From NCBI RefSeq assembly GCF_019175385.1, contig NC_083341.1, positions 64,203,800 through 64,267,799 of the forward strand: DNA of 64,000 nt. The letters are read 5' to 3'. Made by a program: the position numbers and the translations under genes. Below are positions 56,875 to 64,000 of this stretch, piece by piece. Below the pieces are notes generated by a model. It was not told the DNA's origin, searched no databases, and worked only from the letters and a program-made list of their open reading frames with translations. This stretch comes from Lycium barbarum (Eukaryota > Streptophyta > Magnoliopsida > Solanales > Solanaceae). Positions within the stretch are counted from its first letter, which is position 1, and every line of letters begins with the position of its first letter.

Positions 56875-56916
56875 TCCTGTTTATCGGTGTGTTGTGCACC
56901 ACATCTATAAACAGGA
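56875..56916 (+). promoter_or_regulatory. Leader kissing-loop-like hairpin, element I
   Basis: The outer stem TCCTGTTTAT/ATAAACAGGA is a perfect 10 bp. The inner stem is GTGTG/CACAT, with one wobble. The 8-nt loop TTGTGCAC has self-complementary GTGCAC at 56894-56899. It is 41 nt past the primer site. It is the best-preserved copy in the window. Confidence 0.75.
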
Positions 56917-59089
56917 AGCTACAGGACATTTAGGGTGTTACCTTTATTTGATTCTTAGATCGTGCGATAGAGCCAGCTGTAGGAAATGAATCCCTTTCTT
57001 TACTAACCCTTGATTTCAGCTGGAGAACGGTATCGACGTAAGACAGCGACTGACGATATTGGAAGCTACACAGTACACAGGTAAGTAATGATATGAAAGA
57101 TGTATGCTGGGTAAGGTGTTTGGAATACGATTAAAACATAATGTTGAAAATTAAAAAGGAAAGTGTAGCAGGTGCAGTTTGAGTTGGACATGTGAGGTAA
57201 GCCTCGGCATATTTATACTTTGATCTGAAATTGTTAGCCCCGTGTGGCTATGATGTGATATGATATGATACGTATATACGTATATGTGTTGGCCCTGTGA
57301 GGCATAGTTGGTGTTTCCTGTGTACAGGTTTTGGGATAGTAAGAAATACAAAGGAACCTCTGCCCAAATTTTTCTAGGAATATGAAGAGGAAAATGAGAT
57401 ATAAATTCTTAACCTGTCTTGAAGGTCGATACCGATAGGATAAATTTATTATGTGGATTAAAAGTTTAAGAGGTACCCTCCATGTCATTTGTAAGAAGCA
57501 TTGCCCTTATCGGGAAAATTTTATCTCGAGAGGGCATATACGAGTAGCGAATTCATAATTTATTTGGAGGGACCAGAAATATGTTCTAACCCTATTTTGT
57601 TTTAGGATAGCCCATGAAAAGGGCAAAAATGTCCAACGATTAAGTTTCCTCTAATTGGAAGAATACAAAACGTATGACAAGTAGTCGGGAATTGAGTGGT
57701 TCGCTCACGACTCAAATATATATATACAAATATGGAGGTAATTATGTGAATTAAGTACTAAAAGATTCCGCGAAGTTCGTTGGATTCTAGCTTTCTTTTG
57801 CTGGTGGTCGCAAGATACCCTACTACACATTTTATCAGTTTTCCTCGACTGGTGGGAGATGGAATTTGTGGAATGAAAACTCAATCTCGTGGGTTGTTTA
57901 GAAACATACATGCATGAACGTAAATATTGAGGGTTTACAGGGGGCAACACGGTAACTATATAGCTAGAAAAATAAAAGAATTCTCGCTAGGTCGGGGTGG
58001 GACCCGCTACGAGAACGTTCTGAAAAGTTGTCAAGACCCCGACTTGTCTTAAATTACGTGACAAAGGGCTGTGCGGGGCAATCAATGTGATTATACCGGT
58101 CTTAACGTGCCTAAATGCATTGAAGTTGTAAGGTTAAGCGTGCCAGGGCCAGAGCAATTCTGGGATGGGTGACCCCCTGGGAAATGTGCAAAATTTTTTG
58201 CAATCATAGGTATAAGAGACGAATAAGAAATTCGGGGTAACCTAAAGGGAATTAGGATATGTGGAATGGTTAGAAACTTTATAGGGGTCGCACGAGCTGA
58301 GACGGGTTGGATTGTTAAAAAGAAAGAAAAAGCAGCGCAGCCCTGAGGTTAGAGTAAATTTGAACAAGTGATTGAAGATGTGTTGTAAAAGAAATGGTAG
58401 TGATATATATATATATGTATGCGTAGGGCCCCCATTTATGACTGTGTCGATTGATTGGTGAACCCTAATAGCCAGTGTTGTAACATACCGGAAACATTAA
58501 CTGGATAGAATTTACGAGAAAAAGGGCAAGGTGTGGTATCAATGTGCGAAATCGATTGATACTCGGTTTGCTACCGGTTGGGATTGAAAGATCCTAATAC
58601 AATGATGTTTTGAAAGAAAGGAGAATAATCGAGTGGAAGGTCAGGAGATCCAAATGTTAGAAGAAGTGAACCGTGAGAAACGTAATTAAGCGGAGCCTCT
58701 GAAAGAGTCGACGGGCAAAGTACGAAGTCAATTGCGAAAGTAAACAAAGATGGAATAGTACAGGGCGAAGGAAAACTTATGGCTTGAAATGATGAATTAT
58801 GTGAATATCGAATGATTCGATTGTCGAGCAAATAGAATGACAGGTAAGGAATGGGTATGAAGAAAGAATGTGATTATTATGAGAAAAACAACTACGTTAA
58901 TTATATTACTTGAGTACCAGCTATCGTATAAGATTGCGTACTATATACTTGTGATTCTGTTAATGTCTCGAAGAGAAAATTAAGTTGCAGGTCAGAAAGA
59001 AAAGACATGAATATGGTAGGAGTATAACCCTAAAAAGGAGGGGGAGCGAATGAAAGTATGGTAAAGTAAGTATAAATGAAAACAATTGA
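56917..59089 (+). other. Element I interior without recognisable gag
   Basis: Nothing resembling gag, protease or RT was seen. 57225-57380 resembles the pre-polypurine tail of B and D (GCCCTGTGAGGCAT, AACCTCTGCCCAAATTT). 58085-58190 is 5S rRNA-like. Both suggest rearrangement of the interior. Confidence 0.55.
58085..58190 (+). pseudogene. 5S rRNA-like segment inside element I
   Basis: It aligns with plant 5S rRNA from about base 5 onward: TGATTATACC (GCGATCATACC in 5S), AGGTTAAGCGTGCC (A-box region AAGTTAAGCGTGC, 58131-58144), then GGGATGGGTGACCCCCTGGG (C-box region, 58162-58181). The middle is diverged. The usual 5S terminator context is absent: after GGGAAATGTGC comes a T6 run. This could be a captured 5S pseudogene or part of a Cassandra-type LTR, which carries 5S sequence. 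I cannot tell which. Confidence 0.75.
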
Positions 59090-60890
59090 CATGCAGAAGA
59101 TTGAAGCGATAAAGGATTGGCCTAGGCCTTCGACGTCGACTGAAATACGTAGTTCTATGAGAATGGTCAGATTATAGCCTATGTTCCCCGGCAGCTCAGA
59201 CCGCACAAGGGAAAATTAATTCGCTCATGATTTGGGACTAGCTACGGTGATTCGTGCTTTAAAGATATGGCGGCATTACTTATATGGCGCCTGCGTTGAT
59301 ATTTATACGAATCCTAAGGGCTGCCAGTATACGTTTTAAGAAAAAGGGAGTCGAATTCGCGGTAGAGAAGATGGTTCAAATTATTGAAAGATTATGATGT
59401 TAATATTTTGTGCCACCCTAGAAAAGTTAAAGCGGTGACAGACGCACTTAGTCGTGAGTCTACGGACGGCTTGACCGGCGTACATTCAGAAAAAAAGAAT
59501 TGGTCTGTAAAACTCTTTAGTCAACTAGCCTTGGAGTCCGTTTGGTCGGTTTTGAAGATATTGGAATTTCGTTCGAAGAAGTTACCGAATCATCGATCAT
59601 GGGAAAGGTAAAGCAGCGCCAGTTTGAGGATCCTATTCTGGTGACGTACAGAGATACGACCTTTGACAAGGAAATGATCCAGCTCGAAGTTTTACCGGAT
59701 GAGCATTGTTATACAGAGGCAGATTATGTGTGCCCGACATCGTAAGGCCTGTTGACCAGTGCCCAAATTGTCAGCAAGTTAAAATTAAGTATCAGAAACC
59801 AGGTGGACTGTTTCAGGAAATGGAATTCTGACTTGGAAGTGAGAGATAATTAATATGGATCTCATTACAGGTTTGCCGCGCACCCCACGGAAGTATGATT
59901 TCCATATGGGGTATGGGTGATAGGCTGACAAAATCAGCCCATTTTCTCCCCGTCAGGACTACTTATTCAGTTGAGGATTTTGCCAGGCTATATATATTAA
60001 AGGAATAGTGAGACTCCACGGAGTTCCTATATCTATTGTCACTGACAGAGGTATTCAGTTTATGACTAATTTCTGGAGGTTTGTTTTCAGGAAGGATTAG
60101 GGGCTCAGGTAAGTCTGAGCATAAGTATTCCATCTTCAGAACGACGGACAGTCCGAGCACTCTATACATACACTAGAAGATATGTTACGGGCCTGTGTTA
60201 TTGAATTCAGAGGTAGCCGGGACGTTCATCTACCGTTAATCGAGTTTGCTTATAATGACAGCTACGATTCTAGCTCGATACGAGGCTTTGTAGGGCAGAA
60301 AATGCAGGTCACTGATTGACTGGTTTGGTATTGGCAAAACAGGATTAATCGGTACAGGTATGATCCGACAGGCAGTTGATAAGGTGAAACTTATCCGAGA
60401 GCGGCAATTAGCAGCCCAGAGTCGACAGAGATCGTATGCTGACAAACAGCGTCGACTCTTAGAGTTCCAGGTCGGCGATTGGGTACTTTTGAAAGTATCG
60501 CCTATGAGAGGCGTAATGCTATTCGGCAAAAAGAGTAAGCTCAGTCCGCGATATATCGGACCCTATCAGATTATTTGAAAGATTTGGAATGTCGCCTATG
60601 AGTTAGATTTACCATCTGATCTGGGAGCGGTACATCCAGCATTTCATGTATCTATGCTTCGCGAATGCATTGGTGGCCCTCCCAAAATATTCTCAGTAAG
60701 AGAGATTCAAGTGATGGAAGAATTGTCTGACGAAAAATAATCTGAAATCATTCTGGATCGCCAGGTGCCGAGATTACGCACTAAAGATATACCCCTATTA
60801 AGGTCTTATGGCAAAACAATAATGGAGGAGAAATGACCTTGGAAGTAAAGGACGGAATGAAAGGAAGTGGCCCCACTTATTTCTTATGCC
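59090..60890 (+). pseudogene. pol: Element I RNase H, integrase and chromodomain relics
   Basis: RT/RNase H linker pieces (QKIEAIKDWPRPSTSTEIRS) start near 59097. RNase H end motifs RRWFKLLKDYDVNILCHPRK and VTDALSRES lie at about 59360-59460. Integrase core pieces follow by frame switching: DLITGLPRTPRKYD near 59860, a VTDRGIQF-like second Asp region near 60040, and EFAYNDSYDSS near 60240. The C-terminus is open at 60360-60577 (KVKLIRERQLAAQSRQRSYA, then MRGVMLFGKKSKLSPRYIGP), followed by AVHPAFHVSMLREC and a chromodomain start, SEIILDRQVPRLRTKDIP. Many stops and shifts are present. Most of the RT is missing. Confidence 0.8.
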
Positions 60891-61003
60891 CACAGGTAAT
60901 CTAAATTCCTTACTTGATTACATTCATGGAGAATGTGTATCAATTGTGCTGACCGTAAAAGAAAGCTCCCCTGAAGTACTTACAGACCCTATAAGACTAA
61001 TCT

Positions 61004-61039
61004 AACATTCGAGGACGAATGTTCTAAAGGGGGGGAGGA
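61004..61039 (+). promoter_or_regulatory. Element I hairpin and polypurine tract
   Basis: AACATTCG-AGGA-CGAATGTT (61004-61023) is a perfect 8-bp stem. AAAGGGGGGGAGGA (61026-61039) primes plus-strand synthesis immediately before the LTR at 61040. Confidence 0.8.
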
Positions 61040-64000
61040 TGTTATATCCCGTATTTTCGTGTATTCGGGAAAATTCGAAATAATGTTGATTTGTAAGGAA
61101 TGAGGCCATATGTTGATTTGAATTAATATATGTGTGTGTTGTTCATGAAAAGAATATTAATGTGGAAGTGTCGAGGAAGGCTAAGGGCAAAAATTGGAAC
61201 TTCGAAAATTAGTTTCGGGAATTTCAAAACAAGAATTATTATCAATTGGGCTCAAAAAATAAAAGTTGAAAATGAGGCCCAAAAAGGAGGAGGGTGGCCG
61301 GCCATCACTTGGCCCAAACCCCTCCAAGTCAATGAATATTTGACATGTACAAATTAATATAAGTAAGCACTTATCCATCGGAATATTCAAGAAAGAAGTC
61401 AAGGAGAAAAACAAGCACAACAAGAACAAGAGGAGCAAGGCATTCGGCCATGCCCTCAATTTTTGCCTCCTTGAAATCTTGATTTAAAAATATTTTTCTT
61501 GTGGTATAACTACCATATTAAGGGCCCTCTACAACATGGTGCAATTTTTTGGAAAGGAAGAGCCCTTGTTTCCTCAATATGACCACATGTTTGAGTGAAG
61601 AAGATTGGAGAAAAAGGTAAGAATTCATTCCATATTATTACGTTATGAAGGATTGTTTATGTTGTAAAACATGGAAATGAGTAGAATTCATGAAAATATG
61701 GAAGTTTGCAAAGTGGGTGTGCATAGCTATGTGTGGCCATGTGTATGTATTAATGTACATGTGATAAGTTGAAATTTATGTTGTATTCTAGTTATGTGTA
61801 GGATGGAATTCATATTGAGAATGAAAGTTGAATGGATTTGATGGAAGTTGGAAGAATGGAATGTTGGCCGTGTGGTATTAAAATTGGAATGGGAATGAAT
61901 CACTTTTGCTTAACATGTTAGTTGTGTTGTTGTGATTCTTGCAATGTAAGTAAAGATGAAATGATGTAAGTTTGCATTGAAATGGAATGTAGAAGTTTAT
62001 GTCGTTTTAGTATGATTTTATGACATTATGGAAATGGGCTTGTTAAGGTGCAAACTATGATGATTGTTGATGAACTTGAAATATGGAAACATGTCATGAA
62101 TATGTATGCCAAAGATTAGAAGCTTTGGATGAATTATGACTTTGGCGGGAAGTTTGTATATTATGTATATCTAATGAATATTTTGTAGAAGTGATATGAA
62201 ATGCTTCTAAATTGTGTTGTAATGATCTTAATTAGTAATGAATACGAGAATGTTGATATTGATTTGAAAATATGAAGTTTGAATGAAGGGTATGACACTA
62301 TGTCGGAAAGAAGGTTAGTTGTGCCATATTGTATGTTTTGTTGTAGTTGTTGTTATGGTTGGTGTTGTTGTTGGGTTGTTGTTGACTATTTTGGCCGAGT
62401 TGAATTCTCGGGGATGCTATATGTATAGGGGAAATGCTGCCCTAATTTCTGTAGAAAAGTGTTGACTTGAGATTTAAGCCTAAAGCCTTATGGTTAACCT
62501 TTGGTAAATGTGACCATTTGCAGATTTTGGACGAAACGGGAAGTGAACTTGGAAAGGCGTAAAGTGCGTAAAAGGTATGTAAAGCTACCCGATTCTTCTT
62601 TTGGCATGTCCTAGGTGTACTAGAATCGGATTCACGCCTCGGATAATATTCTGCTCATCGGAATCCGCGTCTGAAATTGTCACCTTTTCGTTCAATAGAA
62701 TTGAACCCTTTTAGTATGCTTTATTGAAAAATTATGCAAAATTTCTCCGAATCACTTAGGAAGTTATGGAATGCCCTAGGACCTCTGTAGGTGACCCCAT
62801 AAGCTTAATACGCGTAATTTGAGCCCGCCGCTTTGGTTGTCCCGAGGTGGGCCCACTATTTCCGATTTTACCCTTATGGTCCTTTGCAACTTGATTTCAA
62901 GTAATTTTTAAGGAAATGTCTTAACTACTTTTCCAACTACTAATGATACTTATTCTGGATACTATATTGAGTCCCTGTAAAGGTACGATATTTTGGTATT
63001 ACGTTTAGCTCCACTATTCCCGCTTTGCTCTCTTATTATACTATTGCCTTATCTTCGAACAATATAAAAAAAATGAAACGTTTTAACTACCCTTTTAACG
63101 ACTAAGGAAAATTTTTTTAATGATTCCCTCGAGTCTGGTAAACTATTTTGGAATATGAAAATGATCCAGAAGGATGATTCTTCCGTAACTCATTATGACA
63201 TACGACATACACCTACTATGATTCTGTCCGACTTCATTGATTTGATTTGTCATTCGATATGCCTCATTGAGTCTCTGGAAATCTGTGATATTTTTGTTGC
63301 ATTTAGTCTCTCACTACTCCATTCGTGGATGCCCCAATGTTTCCCACACTGAGCCCGGCCCAGGATATGTTGTCAAGCGTATTCCATTGCATTGTTCGCC
63401 GTGCCTCGATGTGAGGGGGCAGGTATATATGTACATGGGTTTTGGAGTATGTTGTGCCATGTACACACATTCTGATATGATATGATCTGATATGGCCATT
63501 TGATACGATATGATATGTTATGTTACGGGGTTATCCCCTACTCTGTTTCTTATAAGTGGTGGCACCAGCGTCGGGGGTGGCCACGTTCTGTTCCGCCGAG
63601 CCCTTGGCAGGGGCCGGATATGATATGGTATATGTTTCTGAACACACTCCTCATGTTTTGAAAATATGCATTTGATACGTCGGATGTCACACTTACTTCT
63701 CTGTAAGTCCTGTTTCGGTTATGATCTTGTTCCGTATTGGGACCAGGTACGACATATGTTTTCAACAAATACTATTTATGCTTTATGATCAATATTTTGC
63801 TAATCTGGATATTCTGTCTATTTTCTATACCTTCTGCTTTGATTATGACTTCGCTTACTACGTTCTATGCTTTACATACTCAGTACATATTTCGTACAGA
63901 CCCCCTTTCTTCGGGGGCTGCGTTTTCATGCCGCGCAGGTACACAAGACAGATTTGCTGACCGCCTGCCTAGGACATCTATTCTGCTATATTGGGAGCGC
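61040..64000 (+). repeat. Element I 3' LTR, truncated by window end
   Basis: It is collinear with 53544-56478. It has 27 bp near 61096-61122 that the 5' LTR lacks, bounded by two copies of ATGTTGATTTG. It contains the stem-loop block at 63881-63938, where stem 1 has one mismatch (GTACAG). Confidence 0.92.
63881..63938 (+). promoter_or_regulatory. LTR triple stem-loop block, element I 3' LTR
   Basis: As in the 5' LTR, except that GTACAG replaces GTACTG in stem 1. Stems 2 (CCCCC/GGGGG) and 3 (CTGCG/CGCAG) are unchanged. Confidence 0.65.

Larger units (their letters stand above)
53544..64000 (+). mobile_element. Element I: Ty3/gypsy chromovirus-like, 3' LTR cut by window end
   Basis: The 5' LTR is 53544-56818, the primer site 56823-56834, the interior to 61039 and the 3' LTR from 61040. 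The LTRs are nearly identical by eye, about 1-2% substitutions plus a 27-bp indel, while the pol relics are badly broken. It is probably a non-autonomous copy that moved recently. The right target duplication is outside the window. Confidence 0.88.

Overview
The window is repeat-rich nuclear DNA from a flowering plant, most likely Solanaceae and most likely heterochromatin. I found no host gene. Nearly every base belongs to retrotransposons nested inside one another. The plant assignment rests on tRNA-Met and tRNA-Asp type primer sites, Ty3/gypsy coding relics ending in chromodomains, an Athila-type element, an RTE-type LINE end with a (TTG)n tail, and a Stowaway-like MITE end. The Solanaceae assignment is from remembered repeat types and is less certain.

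Layout. 1-598 is the 3' end of an RTE-type LINE. 599-2459 holds two LTR fragments. 2460-3003 is unassigned AT-rich DNA. Element B (3004-25067, + strand, chromovirus-like) has target duplications AAGAC/AAGAT. Its 5' LTR was split by element A (4752-15856, + strand, target duplication GTTAT), and A's own 5' LTR carries a truncated element D (about 6430-9237). B's chromodomain region was split by solo LTR C (20183-22507, target duplication GATAT). After a short unknown segment and a broken MITE end comes element E (from 25432, - strand). Its internal region was split by Athila-like element F (31729-45594, + strand, AACTC/AATTC). E's upstream LTR was split by G (from 47062), a long AT-rich LTR. 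G carries solo LTR H (47340-49577, - strand, CAAAA) and then element I (53544 to beyond the window end, + strand).

Coding state. All gag-pol copies are broken by stops and frameshifts. A and F can still be read domain by domain: gag, protease, RT, RNase H, integrase, a chromodomain in A, and an extra downstream ORF in F. B and I keep mainly integrase and chromodomain pieces, with an RNase H piece in I. I has nearly identical LTRs despite dead coding regions, so it probably moved recently using proteins supplied by other copies. I also contains a 5S rRNA-like segment.

Most interesting result. Three kinds of RNA-type hairpin recur at fixed places in these elements, and their stems change sequence while keeping pairing. 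(1) A leader hairpin 41-47 nt past the primer site has the same plan in A, B, E and I: 10-bp stem, small internal loop, 5-bp stem, 8-nt loop. The loop holds a self-complementary hexamer in B, E and I (AGCGCT, GACGTC, GTGCAC), resembling a retroviral dimerisation (kissing) hairpin. (2) Two or three tandem hairpins lie 400-600 bp before the LTR 3' end in nearly every LTR of this group. (3) A hairpin with a GAGGA-type loop sits next to the 3' polypurine tract or LTR boundary in A, B, D, E, I and also Athila F. In addition, LTRs of B, C, H and F share an ACGGNCCGT palindrome, clustered just before a TATA-like box where one can be seen. Together these look like a cis-acting RNA and promoter control layer of plant Ty3/gypsy elements. 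All structures were found by eye and none was computed.
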